Assembly (NCBI GenBank): GCA_017415185.1
Contig: JAFQHZ010000006.1
Span: 1 to 64,000 of the forward strand
DNA length: 64,000 bases
Reading direction: 5' to 3'
Origin: Candidatus Gastranaerophilales bacterium
Lineage (GTDB): Bacteria > Cyanobacteriota > Vampirovibrionia > Gastranaerophilales > Gastranaerophilaceae
Positions within the stretch are counted from its first letter, which is position 1, and the number at the start of each line of letters is the position of its first letter. The notes below the pieces were generated by a model. That model did no database searches, had not been told where the DNA came from, and saw only the letters and a program-made list of their open reading frames with translations. The position numbers and the translations under genes were made by a program. This document shows positions 47,936-57,956 of the stretch, piece by piece.

Positions 47936-48445
47936 CTATCCAATCACAGGAGCAACAAATGTTCTTGCTCCTAATTCTTTATCTAGCGCAAACAAACCAC
48001 TTTTGTCATCGCCAATCATTTCAAGTTGAGCTAAAACACCGCCAACGTTTGCTTCTTCTTCAACTTGCTCTTTTAAATACCAATTTAAAAAGATTGTCGC
48101 AGCTCTGTCACGCTCTTCTTCTGCCACATCCATTAAAGCATTAATTCTTGATGTAACATATTCTTCATGTTTTAAAACTGCCCTAAAAACTTCTAATGGA
48201 GATTCCCAATTTGTTTCTGGTTTGTCAATTGAATGAAGCTCAACTTTGCCGCCTCTTTCAATAACATAATCAAACATACCCATCGCATGAGCGTGTTCTT
48301 CTTGAACTTGAACGTCCATCCAAGTAGCAAAACCATTTAAATTAAGGTTTAAAAAATAAGCTTTCATAGAAAGATATAAATATTCTGAATATAATTCTTT
48401 ATTAATTTGATCGCAGAACGCTGCTTGCATTTTTTCACTAATCAT
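47936..48445 (-). CDS. ftnA: Ferritin (bacterial FtnA type)
   Basis: Iron-storage protein forming 24-mers. Ferroxidase ligands are in place: KELYSEYLYLSM (Glu 17), EEHAHAMGMFDY (E50, H53), and Glu/Gln in KEQVEEEANVG. Length 169 is typical. The start overlaps the end of the DUF475 gene by 8 nt, an odd coupling of iron storage with a TerC-type membrane protein. Confidence 0.95.
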   Translation of the reverse strand: MISEKMQAAFCDQINKELYSEYLYLSMKAYFLNLNLNGFATWMDVQVQEEHAHAMGMFDYVIERGGKVELHSIDKPETNWESPLEVFRAVLKHEEYVTSRINALMDVAEEERDRAATIFLNWYLKEQVEEEANVGGVLAQLEMIGDDKSGLFALDKELGARTFVAPVIG

Positions 48446-49490
48446 TATTTTTCTCCTTTTTATTGTGTATTACCGAACAAATAAATGCTCCAATGATAAA
48501 CACAAGTCCAACAAGACCTGTTACAATTTCTGATACTTCATAGAATGATGAAACAAACATAATTAAAGCCAAAGCCCCGATTGCATAATGCGCACCATGT
48601 TCAAGATAAATATATTCTTGAAGAGTCTTTTTCTCAACAAGCATAATAGTCAAAGAACGCACAAACATTGCACCAATTGAAAGTCCAATTGCAATAATTA
48701 AAATATCTTTGCTAAGTGCAAACGCACCCAAAACCCCGTCAAGAGAAAAAGAAGCATCAATTAATTCTAAATACATAAAATTGATAAAACAAGAATTTGC
48801 AAAATTAAAACGAGGGGAACAATTTGCAATTGCTTGTTTTTTATCTGCATGCGCTTCAAGGGCTGATGAAATTCCATCAACAAGAAGATAAACAACAATC
48901 CCCCAAATTCCAGCAACAAGAACATCATGCTGATAATCAGCAGAAACAAAATTATGTGCTACAAAAAGCATAATTAAAGTTAAAACAACGTTTAAGCCAC
49001 GAACAGCGCCCAATGCAGCAAACTTATTTTCAAGCCAATCAAACCAATGAACTTCTTTATTATGATTCATAAAGAAAGTCAAAAACAAGAGCATTAAAAA
49101 CGTTGCGCCAAAAGTAATTATTGGAGGATGAGAAATATGCAAATAATGAGCATATTTATCAGGGTCGCTCAAAGCCATATTAATTACATCAACAAATCCC
49201 AAATGAGCAAATATTGCAACAACTGCTATTGGGAAAATAAGGCGCATGCCAAATACTGCAATCCAAATCCCCCAAGTTAGAAATCTTTTTTGCCAAATTG
49301 CGCTCATTTTTTCTAATTTTGCAGCATTTACAACAGCATTATCAAAAGACAGGCTAACTTCCAAAATGCTCAAAACTAAAACAATGAACAATGTTGCCCA
49401 TTCTACTCCTGGGTGCATGTGATGCGTCCAAAAATATGCAAGCAAAAAGCCAACAACCGTAAAAATATAAGAACTTGTAAAATACTTCAT
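48438..49490 (-). CDS. DUF475/TerC-family integral membrane protein
   Basis: A 350-residue protein with about nine transmembrane helices. The TerC-type motif with acidic and Asn residues is seen twice: LEVSLSFDNAVVNAAKL near residue 45, and LELIDASFSLDGVLGAFAL near 235. These probably line a metal-ion path; relatives act in manganese export or tellurium resistance. Coupled to ferritin downstream, suggesting a metal-homeostasis operon. Confidence 0.9.
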   Translation of the reverse strand: MKYFTSSYIFTVVGFLLAYFWTHHMHPGVEWATLFIVLVLSILEVSLSFDNAVVNAAKLEKMSAIWQKRFLTWGIWIAVFGMRLIFPIAVVAIFAHLGFVDVINMALSDPDKYAHYLHISHPPIITFGATFLMLLFLTFFMNHNKEVHWFDWLENKFAALGAVRGLNVVLTLIMLFVAHNFVSADYQHDVLVAGIWGIVVYLLVDGISSALEAHADKKQAIANCSPRFNFANSCFINFMYLELIDASFSLDGVLGAFALSKDILIIAIGLSIGAMFVRSLTIMLVEKKTLQEYIYLEHGAHYAIGALALIMFVSSFYEVSEIVTGLVGLVFIIGAFICSVIHNKKEKNND

Positions 49491-49502
49491 TTTTTTATCC
49501 TT

Positions 49503-50321
49503 CTATCCTGCTAAATATTGCAAAGTTGTGAAATACCCGTCCCAAACAGAGCTTGTTCCTTGCATTTTCTTTGCACGTTTTTCTTTTTTCTTTAATAATT
49601 TTGCTTGTTGTTTATTGAATTTTTTAGTCAATCTTTGTGAATTTTTTCTTTTTTCTATTGCAGGATTAATCATTTCAATAGCTTTTTTGTATGAATCAGT
49701 ATTATATCCGTTTTTTAATTTTGAAGCGTAATTGTATTCAATATAGTTATATGCATTCAAAATTCTTTTTTCTCCGCTTGGATGAGTTTGAAGGATATCA
49801 ATATAAGCATCACCAGAAATTTTATTCAAAAGAGAAGGCATAGCCAAAGGATTATAACCCGCTTTCACCATTAAATCTATTCCTGTAATGTCTGCTTCAA
49901 ATTCGTCACTTCTTGATAATTTGCTTTGAGCCAAATGTTGCCCTATTGCATTAACTGTTTCGTTTTTTGTAACCATACTAGCAACAACAGCAATTCCAGT
50001 GTTCAAAACCCCTTGCTTTGCACAATGACCATTGATGATATGACCCATCTCATGCCCGATAACGCCTGCAAGTTCTTCATCGTTATCAACAAATTGCAAA
50101 AGTCCTTTATAAACATAAATTTCTTTGTCTAAATTTGCATAAGCATTAACATCTTCTTCGTTTGAAACTTTAAATTCTATATCATAATTTACATTATTTG
50201 CTTTTAAAAGCTTGCTTCCAATAGTGTTTACCCTTTTAAGAGCAGCTTCAGAATCCCAATCGGTTGCAGCGTTTGCTATTGCAAACATCATTAAACAAAA
50301 AACAATTAATAACTTTCTCAT
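49503..50321 (-). CDS. M48-family metalloprotease, exported
   Basis: Periplasmic zinc protease. Signal peptide MRKLLIVFCLMMFAIANA. The zinc site is GVIGHEMGHIINGH (HExxH), with the third ligand Glu in SDEFEADITGIDLMVKAG. At 272 residues it is the short, BepA/LoiP-like form without TPR repeats, so likely a protein-quality-control protease of the outer envelope. The C-terminus is strongly basic (KKFNKQQAKLLKKKEKRAKK). GGAGG precedes the ATG. It lies 13 nt upstream of the DUF475 gene. Confidence 0.92.
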   Translation of the reverse strand: MRKLLIVFCLMMFAIANAATDWDSEAALKRVNTIGSKLLKANNVNYDIEFKVSNEEDVNAYANLDKEIYVYKGLLQFVDNDEELAGVIGHEMGHIINGHCAKQGVLNTGIAVVASMVTKNETVNAIGQHLAQSKLSRSDEFEADITGIDLMVKAGYNPLAMPSLLNKISGDAYIDILQTHPSGEKRILNAYNYIEYNYASKLKNGYNTDSYKKAIEMINPAIEKRKNSQRLTKKFNKQQAKLLKKKEKRAKKMQGTSSVWDGYFTTLQYLAG

Positions 50322-50349
50322 ATTTCCTCCGATAAAAATATTTTAATAT

Positions 50350-50375
50350 AAAAAGCGCTTCTTTTGAAGCGCTTA
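50350..50375 (-). terminator. Terminator after the small membrane protein gene
   Basis: AAGCGCTTC/GAAGCGCTT stem with 4-nt loop and T run on the minus strand. Confidence 0.85.
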
Positions 50376-50378
50376 TTT

Positions 50379-50783
50379 TTATTCGCTGTATTCAATATAG
50401 CTTTCGGATTTAGAGCTTGCATTTTCACTATCTAGCATGCAATATTGATATTGTTTTTTAAGATTTTGGTCTTTTGATTTAATTGTTATTGTGTAACAAT
50501 TTCCATCCTTTGTTGTTTCATATTTGTATTCTAGGCCTTTTTTAAGCTTAATTCCTTCTAATTTATCAGGATATTTTCCGTTTTTAGCCCTATAATCTTC
50601 AACATATTTTATTATAGGTTCGGCTGGTTTTAATTTTTTATCAGTATTTAAAAAATCCAAATCAGCATTTGCAAAACCGACAACTCCAAGTATTGCGCCA
50701 ACAACCAACAAAATTTGAATTAAAAAAAGCGCACCCAAAATCATCAAAAACCATTTAATAACGTTAGTAAGTCTTTCTTTCAT
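50379..50783 (-). CDS. Single-span membrane protein of unknown function
   Basis: A 134-residue protein: basic N-terminus, one transmembrane helix (WFLMILGALFLIQILLVVGA, about 9-30), then a small soluble domain with PIIKYVEDYRAKNGKYPDKL, a phrase also common in pseudopilin-like G proteins (helix, then GKYP), and a beta-rich tail. The start at 50783 has AAGGAA upstream; a longer ORF overlaps the previous gene and is rejected. It could be an envelope protein related to pilin-like folds. Confidence 0.6.
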   Translation of the reverse strand: MKERLTNVIKWFLMILGALFLIQILLVVGAILGVVGFANADLDFLNTDKKLKPAEPIIKYVEDYRAKNGKYPDKLEGIKLKKGLEYKYETTKDGNCYTITIKSKDQNLKKQYQYCMLDSENASSKSESYIEYSE

Positions 50784-50848
50784 ATAATACCCATTCCTTA
50801 TATCTAACCTTATTATACAGATTTTTGATATTTTTTCAATTAGACAAA

Positions 50849-51664
50849 TCACAAGCTCATATAGTAATCTTTTAAAATTTTGGTATCAATTTCGATATTA
50901 GGACTTTCGCAAACAATTGCGCCTTTAATATCGAATTTTTTAAAAGCCTTCATTAAATCTTTATAATTAAAATCAGCCTCTTCAAAAATTAAATGTCTTT
51001 TTTCGCCTTTTTGAGTGTATTCAATCCCTGCAACATGTCCATGGAAATTATTAAGCGCAATATTACCCAATTCGTTTCCAAGGCGCTCTAAAATATAGCA
51101 AAATTCATCATAAGTGTTAAATTTTCCATCTTCCCTTGCATGAATATGAGCAAAATCTATGCAAGGAAGAACTTGGGAAAATTCTTTTGAAACTTCAATA
51201 ATTTCATCCAAAGTACCCCATTGGCTTCTTTTTCCTGTTGTTTCGGGACGAATCCAAATATTATTATTTTCTTGTTGTAAAATTTCAACAATTTTTTTAT
51301 GCTGTTCTATCATTTTTTTAGTAACAGTTGCGCTATCGTCTCCTAAATAAAAAGCCGCATGATACGTTATAGAATATGCACCCAAATCCGCACCAGCTCT
51401 TGCAGTGTCTAAAACTCTTTTGATGCTTGCTTCTTGCTTATCTTCTTCTTTAGCATTTAAATTAATATAATATGGACCATGGTGAGTAATTAACTTTTCA
51501 TTGCGGGACAATATATGTTCTCTTGTTTTTTCGCTATATCTAACCCCATGAACAAATTCAACTTCAAGCCCGTCTAAATTCATTTCGTCGAGTTTCAAAA
51601 AAGCATTTGAATAATCTTTTGCATTGCTTGGAATTCCAGCAGTTAAAAAATGTAGTTTATCCAT
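50849..51664 (-). CDS. nfo: Endonuclease IV-like AP endonuclease
   Basis: TIM-barrel, trinuclear-zinc enzyme that cuts DNA at abasic sites. Metal-ligand blocks in order: ITHHGPYYIN, ITYHAAFYLG, IRPETTGKRSQWGT, LPCIDFAHIHAR, NNFHGH and IVCESP, matching those of Nfo. Length 271 is typical. Overall similarity to classic Nfo is moderate and it may be a divergent branch. The stop-start gap to the next upstream gene (the formyltransferase) is only 7 nt. Confidence 0.82.
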   Translation of the reverse strand: MDKLHFLTAGIPSNAKDYSNAFLKLDEMNLDGLEVEFVHGVRYSEKTREHILSRNEKLITHHGPYYINLNAKEEDKQEASIKRVLDTARAGADLGAYSITYHAAFYLGDDSATVTKKMIEQHKKIVEILQQENNNIWIRPETTGKRSQWGTLDEIIEVSKEFSQVLPCIDFAHIHAREDGKFNTYDEFCYILERLGNELGNIALNNFHGHVAGIEYTQKGEKRHLIFEEADFNYKDLMKAFKKFDIKGAIVCESPNIEIDTKILKDYYMSL

Positions 51665-51671
51665 ATTTCTC

Positions 51672-52622
51672 CTAGTTTAAAATTTCTCCTGCTTTTGGTG
51701 AAAAAATATCATAAAATTCTTTTGCCCCAAAAACACCCCATGTGCCAAGTTGAAAAATTTCAAGCGATAATATGCCGCCACGAGCTGCAATTAAAAGCTC
51801 TTTTTCATTCGTTTTTATAATTTCACCAAATCTATATTCGTGTTGTTTTTGATATGCTTTAGCTTTAATTATTTTCATATTAACCCCTCTAAAAAAAGCA
51901 AAAGCATTATAAAAAGGGTTGCTTGCGTTGATAAGATTTTCTATTTCAAAAACACTCGAATTATGCCATCTTATTTTAAAATTTCCATCAACTTTAGGGG
52001 CTTCTTTAAAACAACCTTCTTTTTCTTGAGGAACTCTTGGAATTTTTCCTTTTGTTTGCAAATCATTTAAAACTTCAATCAAGGCGTCCGAAAGCATAAA
52101 ATTTGTTCTATTGAATAATGTTCCCATAGTTTCATTTGGAAGCAAATCAAATTCTTTTTGATAAATAATATCGCCAGTATCAAATGTTTCATCAACAAAA
52201 TGCAAAGTTATTGCAGACTTCTTTTCGCCATTTTTAATAATATGAAAATATGGCGCAGCGCCTCTATAATCAGGCAATTTTGAAGGATGGGAATTAATGT
52301 AGCCATGTTTTGTTGTTTTAATAAAATCATTTGATAATTTATAATTATAAGAACACACAACCCCAATATCGGCCTCTAGGGCTTTTAGTTTTTCAATGCA
52401 TTCTTTTTCATTGCACGAATTTTCAAATTCAATTAAATTTAACCCTTTTAAACCAACAAAATGCTTAAAATATGGATAAGTTTCATGATTTTTCTTTGGA
52501 GGCACAACCCCAACAATATCAAAACCGGCATCAATCAAATTTGGCAAGCAAACCAACGCCATATCGGGCATTCCAACGAAAATTATTTTTAATTTTTTTC
52601 CCATATTATCTAATTTTTCCAT
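51672..52622 (-). CDS. Methionyl-tRNA formyltransferase-like protein
   Basis: Formyltransferase fold. The catalytic Asn-His-Asp set is present: INSHPSKLPDYRGAAPY gives N and H, and DETFDTGDII gives D. A C-terminal domain like that of Fmt follows (IRWHNSS, NPFYNAF). Real Fmt has SLLP where this has SKLP, so it may be a paralogue acting on an amino sugar or another amine. The ATG at 52622 lies inside trkH (13-nt overlap); ATG at 52604 is an alternative and neither has a clear ribosome site. Confidence 0.78.
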   Translation of the reverse strand: MEKLDNMGKKLKIIFVGMPDMALVCLPNLIDAGFDIVGVVPPKKNHETYPYFKHFVGLKGLNLIEFENSCNEKECIEKLKALEADIGVVCSYNYKLSNDFIKTTKHGYINSHPSKLPDYRGAAPYFHIIKNGEKKSAITLHFVDETFDTGDIIYQKEFDLLPNETMGTLFNRTNFMLSDALIEVLNDLQTKGKIPRVPQEKEGCFKEAPKVDGNFKIRWHNSSVFEIENLINASNPFYNAFAFFRGVNMKIIKAKAYQKQHEYRFGEIIKTNEKELLIAARGGILSLEIFQLGTWGVFGAKEFYDIFSPKAGEILN

Positions 52623-54061
52623 AAATCACGATTTAATATGGCCAAAAATGGAATAATTTCCAAACGACCAATTAACATTAGCAAAATCAAAATCCACTTT
52701 GTAGCACAATGAAGCGAATTAAAACTATCCATAGGACCCAAAATTCCAAATGCGGGACCAATATTTCCAATCGCAGCAGCAGACGATGAAATTGCAATTG
52801 TTGTATTGTTTTCAATTAAAACAATCAAAAATGCACCAAGTGCAAAAATTACAAGATAAAATATCACAAAAGCAACCATCTGAGTAATAATATCTTGCCC
52901 AACAGGCGCACCTTCAAGCTTTATTGGATAAACTCCTTGAGGATGAATGATTTTATTTAATTCACGCTTTAAATATTTTCCAATAAATATCCAACGAATT
53001 ATTTTAATGCCTCCAGAAGTAGATGTTGCACATCCTCCAGTAAAAAATGCCAAAAACAAAATAACTTTGCTTGTTGCATCCCAATTAATATAATTATCAA
53101 CAGCAAAACCCGTTGAGGTCATTGTTGCTGATATTTCAAAAAACGAGTTCAACAATGCCTTTTTAATTTCGTAATTTGAATTTATAAACAAACTAAGCGC
53201 AAGCATTAAACCCAAAATCAAAGTTATTCCAAAATATCCTTTAAATTCTTCGCTTTTAAAAATATGGGATATTTTTTTCTGCTTTAATCCTCGATATATT
53301 AAAATATAATTTATCCCTGCAATAAACATAAAAACAAACACACACAAGGAAACTTGGGAATTATGAAAATCATAAATGCTATTTTGCATGTGCGAAAAAC
53401 CGCCTGTTGCAATTGTTGAAAGGGAGGTTATTGTCGCATCATACAAATCTAATCCAAGATATTTTAATATAATTAATTCGATTAAAGTTAGCGCAAAATA
53501 TATTCCCCAAAGCCAACTTGCAGTGTATCTTATTCTAGGGGTTGGCTTGTCTTCGGTTGGCGCAGGAGCTTCCGCATAAAACATTTGACGACCAGCAACA
53601 GAAATTTTAGGCAAAACAGCAATAAACAAAACAACTATTCCCATTCCGCCAAACCATTGAGTTAGTGAACGAAAGAAAAACAATGTTTTTGGATAAATTG
53701 AATAATCATCCATAATGCTTGCACCCGTAGTTGTTACGCCACTCATTGCCTCAAAAGTTGCATTAGTGAAATTCATTCCATAAAAAAGATATGGAATTGT
53801 GCAAATTATTGCAAACAAAATCCAAGCAAAAAACACCGTTGTTAATGATTCCGATTTTTTAATGTTGTCTATTTCTTTTTGTTCTACTTTTTTAATTGAA
53901 AACAAAAATCCAAAAATAAGAGCAACAATACCTGTTATTAAAAATGGCACAACGGCATTATATTCCTTCAACAAAAGGGCGCATACAATAGGAATTACAA
54001 ATAAAATTCCTATATATTTTGCCATCATTCCTAAAATATTTAAAATTAAGCTATATCTCAT
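52610..54061 (-). CDS. trkH: Trk potassium uptake channel subunit TrkH
   Basis: Integral membrane channel that imports K+ (about 10 helices and four pore loops). Selectivity-filter-like loops are seen in GVTTTGASIM, STIATGGFSHM, ATMTSTGFAV and AAIGNIGPAFG. Length 483 is typical. It starts directly after trkA (stop and start share one base), forming the complete Trk channel pair. Confidence 0.95.
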   Translation of the reverse strand: MRYSLILNILGMMAKYIGILFVIPIVCALLLKEYNAVVPFLITGIVALIFGFLFSIKKVEQKEIDNIKKSESLTTVFFAWILFAIICTIPYLFYGMNFTNATFEAMSGVTTTGASIMDDYSIYPKTLFFFRSLTQWFGGMGIVVLFIAVLPKISVAGRQMFYAEAPAPTEDKPTPRIRYTASWLWGIYFALTLIELIILKYLGLDLYDATITSLSTIATGGFSHMQNSIYDFHNSQVSLCVFVFMFIAGINYILIYRGLKQKKISHIFKSEEFKGYFGITLILGLMLALSLFINSNYEIKKALLNSFFEISATMTSTGFAVDNYINWDATSKVILFLAFFTGGCATSTSGGIKIIRWIFIGKYLKRELNKIIHPQGVYPIKLEGAPVGQDIITQMVAFVIFYLVIFALGAFLIVLIENNTTIAISSSAAAIGNIGPAFGILGPMDSFNSLHCATKWILILLMLIGRLEIIPFLAILNRDLWKN

Positions 54062-55398
54062 TAGCTAAAGTATTCCTTAACTTTAACAACATCGTCTGTT
54101 TTTGTGAAAATCAAAAGCTTATCATTAGGCTCAATCGTTGTTGTTCCTTTTGGAATAATAACTCTTGAACCACGCCTAATAATTGCAATAACACAAGGGG
54201 TAGGCATTTTGATTTCCATTAATTTTTTTGCTTCAAATTCTGGTTTTAATTTTATTTCCAAAATTTCGCCTTGACCACGCTCAACGGTTGCAATAACTCC
54301 CGCACGAGAATCAATTACCCTGTTTTTAATTTCATTCACGCACGCCTCTGTTTGAGAAATTGCAACATCAACACCAACACGCTCAAACAGGCTTGCAGTT
54401 GTCCCCTGAGAAACCCTTGTAATAACTTTTTTAGCTCCAAGTTGTTTTGATAATAATGAACACAATAAATTCTTTTCGTCATTATTTGTAATAGCAACAA
54501 CAACGTCGCATTTGCCAATTTCTTCTTCTTCTAATAATTCAAGACTTGTTCCTGAACCATTTAAAACCAATGCCTTTTGCAGATTTAAAGACAAACATTC
54601 GCATCTTTCATAATCTGTTTCAAGCATTTTAAGATTAAGAGTCATTCTTTCTAGTTGTTGAGCAAGTTCATATCCAACAGACCCACCTCCAATTATCGCA
54701 ATTTTTTTAACTGAGGCTGAAGAATCAAAAAGTTCACTTGCAGCAATATCAAGCCCAATCGGAGTGCCCATTAAAATTACTTTATCATTTAAGAAAAATG
54801 TTGAAGAACCGTTTGGAATAAACAATTCATCATTTCTCACAATTCCAACAGCTAAAACTTCAGAATTAAAATAACAATCTTTAAGCTGTTTATTTAAAAG
54901 CTCAGAATCTTCTTTAATACGATATTCAAACAGTCTTGCTCTTCCTTGGGCAAAATTTTCAACATCAACCGCATCAGGAACAGTGATAATTTTAAAAATT
55001 TCTTGAACTAAAAGCTTTTGAGGCCAAATAATAGAATCAATGCATTGCGCATAACTTGATTTATATTCGTCTTTCATCAAGTTCAGTGATTCCATTGATT
55101 CTTTCTTTTGAACAAAACAAATTGTTTGAGCATTTGTAACCTGACGAGCCATTAAACAAGCAATTATGTTTTGTTCATCGTTGTCAGACAATGCAATAAA
55201 AGCGCTTGCTTTGTCAACTTCTGCATCTTTTAAAATTTTGATACTTATAGCGTCAGCGCACATTGTCGCAATATCAAGGCGAGACAATGATTCAAGCTTT
55301 TTTTGGTCAGGGTCAATTACAACAATGTCATAATCTTCAAACAATTCCCCTGCAATTGCACTAGCCATCTCATTTGCGCCATATATTACAATTTTCAT
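54061..55398 (-). CDS. trkA: Trk potassium uptake regulatory subunit TrkA
   Basis: Cytoplasmic NAD(H)-binding ring that gates TrkH. Two RCK units: the first Rossmann motif VIYGANEMASAIA (residues 3-15) and the second KIAIIGGGSVGYELAQ near 230, each followed by an RCK_C subdomain (FLNDKVILMG; IEPNDKLLIF). Length 445 is typical. Upstream member of the trkA-trkH pair. Confidence 0.95.
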   Translation of the reverse strand: MKIVIYGANEMASAIAGELFEDYDIVVIDPDQKKLESLSRLDIATMCADAISIKILKDAEVDKASAFIALSDNDEQNIIACLMARQVTNAQTICFVQKKESMESLNLMKDEYKSSYAQCIDSIIWPQKLLVQEIFKIITVPDAVDVENFAQGRARLFEYRIKEDSELLNKQLKDCYFNSEVLAVGIVRNDELFIPNGSSTFFLNDKVILMGTPIGLDIAASELFDSSASVKKIAIIGGGSVGYELAQQLERMTLNLKMLETDYERCECLSLNLQKALVLNGSGTSLELLEEEEIGKCDVVVAITNNDEKNLLCSLLSKQLGAKKVITRVSQGTTASLFERVGVDVAISQTEACVNEIKNRVIDSRAGVIATVERGQGEILEIKLKPEFEAKKLMEIKMPTPCVIAIIRRGSRVIIPKGTTTIEPNDKLLIFTKTDDVVKVKEYFS

Positions 55399-55408
55399 AT
55401 TTTAACCT

Positions 55409-56758
55409 CTAAAAAGGAAATTTCGGCATTCCAAAAGGCACTTTTCCTTTTTTAGCACCTTTCATGAATCCTCCAAACCCTTTCATTACTTTCCTCATTG
55501 TTTCAAATTGAGTTATAAATTGATTTAAATCGTTTATATCCATTCCAGCACCCGCCGCAATTCTTCTTTTTCTTGAAGTATTTAATAAATCAGGATTTTT
55601 CCTTTCAGCAGGCGTCATTGATTGAATAAAAACTTCGATTTTTTTGAATTGTTTTTCCCCTTCATGAGAAATTGTATCCGCATCATTTTTGGATATTCCC
55701 AAAGGAAGCATAGACAATATTCCACCAAAAGAACCGAGCGCTTTAATTTGTTTTTGAATTTTTAAGAAATCTTCAAAGCTAAATTGATCTTTCAGCATTT
55801 TTTCTTCAAGGGCTTTTGCTTCCTCTTGGTCAATATTCTTTTGCGCACGCTCAACCAAAGAAACAATATCGCCCATGCCTAAGATGCGGTTTGCCATTCT
55901 ATCGGGGTGAAATTCTTCCAAAGGAACGATATTTTCGCCAGTTGCAATCAATTTGATTGGTTTTCCAATTGATTGAACAATGCTTAGTGCACAACCGCCC
56001 TTCGTATCGCCATCTAATTTTGTTAGAATTACGCCATCAATTCCCAATTGCTCATTAAAATTAAGAGCCACATCAATTGCGCTTTGACCAATCATTGAAT
56101 CAACAACTAAAAGCTTTTCATTGATTTGAAAATTATGGTTGATTAACATCAATTCAGCCATCATATCAGAATCAATTTGAAGCCTTCCTGCTGTATCAAA
56201 AATCACAACAGTGTCATTATTTTCACAAGCATAATTCAAAGATTCACGAGCAATTTTAACAACATCTTTTTCGTTTTCAATCGCAAAGAAATCGATATTA
56301 TTGTCGTTTGCTAATGTTTTAAGTTGCAAAATTGCAGCAGGACGATAAACATCCAAACCAACCAAAAGAGGCTTTTTGCCTTCTTTTTTTAATTTAAGAG
56401 CAAGCTTAGCGCTTGACGTTGTTTTACCAGAACCCTGCAAACCCAACATCATAACAATTGAAGGATTAGTATCAAGCTTTAATGGTGATTGTTTTTGCCC
56501 TAAAAGAGCAGTTAATTCATCATTTACAATTTTAATTAAAGTTTGCGATGGATTGGTCGATTTAACAACATCTTCACCAAGTGCTTTGTCTTTAATTGAA
56601 GAAATAAACGATTTAACAACATTCAAAGAAACATCTGCACCCAATAATGCACGGCGGATTTCTCGAAGTGCATCTTGCATATTTTCTTCTGTAAGTTGCG
56701 CTTGACCACGAGTTTTTGCAATTATTTCTTGTAATTTTTCGGATAAACTTTCAAACAT
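55409..56758 (-). CDS. ffh: Signal recognition particle GTPase
   Basis: SRP54 homologue that carries nascent membrane proteins to FtsY. N domain, then the G domain with GLQGSGKTTSSAKLA (G1), FDTAGR (G3) and TKLDGDTKGG (G4), then the Met-rich M domain ending in FGGFMKGAKKGKVPFGMP. Length 449 is typical. No 4.5S RNA gene was seen nearby. It lies 10 nt upstream of trkA. Confidence 0.97.
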   Translation of the reverse strand: MFESLSEKLQEIIAKTRGQAQLTEENMQDALREIRRALLGADVSLNVVKSFISSIKDKALGEDVVKSTNPSQTLIKIVNDELTALLGQKQSPLKLDTNPSIVMMLGLQGSGKTTSSAKLALKLKKEGKKPLLVGLDVYRPAAILQLKTLANDNNIDFFAIENEKDVVKIARESLNYACENNDTVVIFDTAGRLQIDSDMMAELMLINHNFQINEKLLVVDSMIGQSAIDVALNFNEQLGIDGVILTKLDGDTKGGCALSIVQSIGKPIKLIATGENIVPLEEFHPDRMANRILGMGDIVSLVERAQKNIDQEEAKALEEKMLKDQFSFEDFLKIQKQIKALGSFGGILSMLPLGISKNDADTISHEGEKQFKKIEVFIQSMTPAERKNPDLLNTSRKRRIAAGAGMDINDLNQFITQFETMRKVMKGFGGFMKGAKKGKVPFGMPKFPF

Positions 56759-56821
56759 ATAAATATTTTACTATAAAAAATTTTATAAGGGGAGGTTTTA
56801 TAAAATCGGGTTTAATTAATT

Positions 56822-56917
56822 ACTGTTGCTCGCTCGACTAACGTTGCGCTCCTTGCCATTCGGGTTATCCGCCTGAGCAAATTAAAATTTGCACGTCGGC
56901 TCCTTGCCTTTCGGGTA
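56822..56917. repeat. GC-rich intergenic insert with a tandem direct repeat
   Basis: GCTCCTTGCCATTCGGGT and GCTCCTTGCCTTTCGGGT occur as direct copies (about 56848 and 56899), separated by GCAAATT/AATTTGC. GC is much higher than in the flanks. Similar in style to the elements at 26076 and 37812; possibly REP-like. Confidence 0.5.
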
Positions 56918-56945
56918 TAAAAAAAGGGTCGAATAAATTCGACCC
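56918..56945 (-). terminator. Terminator after flagellin
   Basis: GGGTCGAAT/ATTCGACCC hairpin followed on the minus strand by a T run. Confidence 0.9.
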
Positions 56946-56981
56946 ACTGTATTGCCATCACCAGTTAGATATTTTTGCCTA

Positions 56982-57956
56982 TTATACTAAACTTAACGCA
57001 ATTGATGGAGCTTGGTTAGCTTGAGCTAATAGAGATGTTGATACTTGTTGCAAAATTGAATCTTGAGTATATTTAGATGCTTGTTCTGCAATATCAGTAT
57101 CTGTAATGATTGATTTTGCACTTGATAAGTTTTCATATTGAGTTGTTAAAGAACTCAATGCTGAATCCATACGAGTTCCAGCAGAACCGATGATTGATTT
57201 TCTATGAGTAATGTTATCAACTGCTAAATCAAGAGCTCTGATTGCTTGGTCAAATTCAGTTTCTCCTTCTTGTTTTCCAAGAGCTGCAACAGTTCCTGCT
57301 GGAGCAGATTTTGGATCATTGTATTCAACTTCAGTTGTAACAGTTTTGCCTGCTTGTTTTTGAGAAATAGTTAAAAGATTGAAATTAGATGCGCCAGTTA
57401 ATGCTGAAAATTCAACTGCTTTAAATAAATCTTCATTAGCATGAATTGTGTTATCAACTCCATCATTAGCACCAACTTGGAAAGTTGCACCATATTTTGC
57501 TAAACCGATTAAATCGTCTTTGTCTGTACCGTTGTGATCGCCAAACAAACGAAGTGAAGAGTGAGTTGCAGAAGAATTGATACGATCAATTTCAGCCATT
57601 CTTTGAGCAACTTCGTCTTGCATTGCACGAATTTCTTCTTCAGAATAAGTACCGTTTTTTGCTTGAAGAGTTAAATCGCGAATTCTTTGAATATTGTCTT
57701 CAATTACATCTAGGTTTCCTTCTGCTGTTGATAATAATGCATTTGCGTTTTGAACGTTCTTTTGAGCAATTTTGTTGCCGTTCAACTGCACTTCCATACG
57801 AGCAGAAATTACTGTGCCTGCTGCATCATCTTTTGCAGATAAAATTTGCAAACCTGATGACATTCTTTGCATAGTGTGAGACATGCTTGCTGTTGCATTG
57901 TTTAAAATGTTTTGAATTCTTAAAGAATCCACATTGGTGTTAATTACTACTGCCAT
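56982..57956 (-). CDS. fliC: Flagellin
   Basis: Filament protein of the flagellum. Conserved N-terminal D0/D1 (INTNVDSLRIQNILNNATAS, MQRMSSGLQILSAKDDAAG) and C-terminal D1/D0 (RMDSALSSLTTQYENLSSAK, DTDIAEQASKYTQDSILQQ, ANQAPSIALSLV) domains, with a short variable D2/D3 in the middle (about residues 140-220). Length 324. AAAGGAG precedes the ATG. The gene is alone, ended by a strong terminator, as usual for highly expressed flagellin. The upstream region has TAAATTAT and GTGATAGA, a poor match to a sigma-28 promoter. Confidence 0.96.
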   Translation of the reverse strand: MAVVINTNVDSLRIQNILNNATASMSHTMQRMSSGLQILSAKDDAAGTVISARMEVQLNGNKIAQKNVQNANALLSTAEGNLDVIEDNIQRIRDLTLQAKNGTYSEEEIRAMQDEVAQRMAEIDRINSSATHSSLRLFGDHNGTDKDDLIGLAKYGATFQVGANDGVDNTIHANEDLFKAVEFSALTGASNFNLLTISQKQAGKTVTTEVEYNDPKSAPAGTVAALGKQEGETEFDQAIRALDLAVDNITHRKSIIGSAGTRMDSALSSLTTQYENLSSAKSIITDTDIAEQASKYTQDSILQQVSTSLLAQANQAPSIALSLV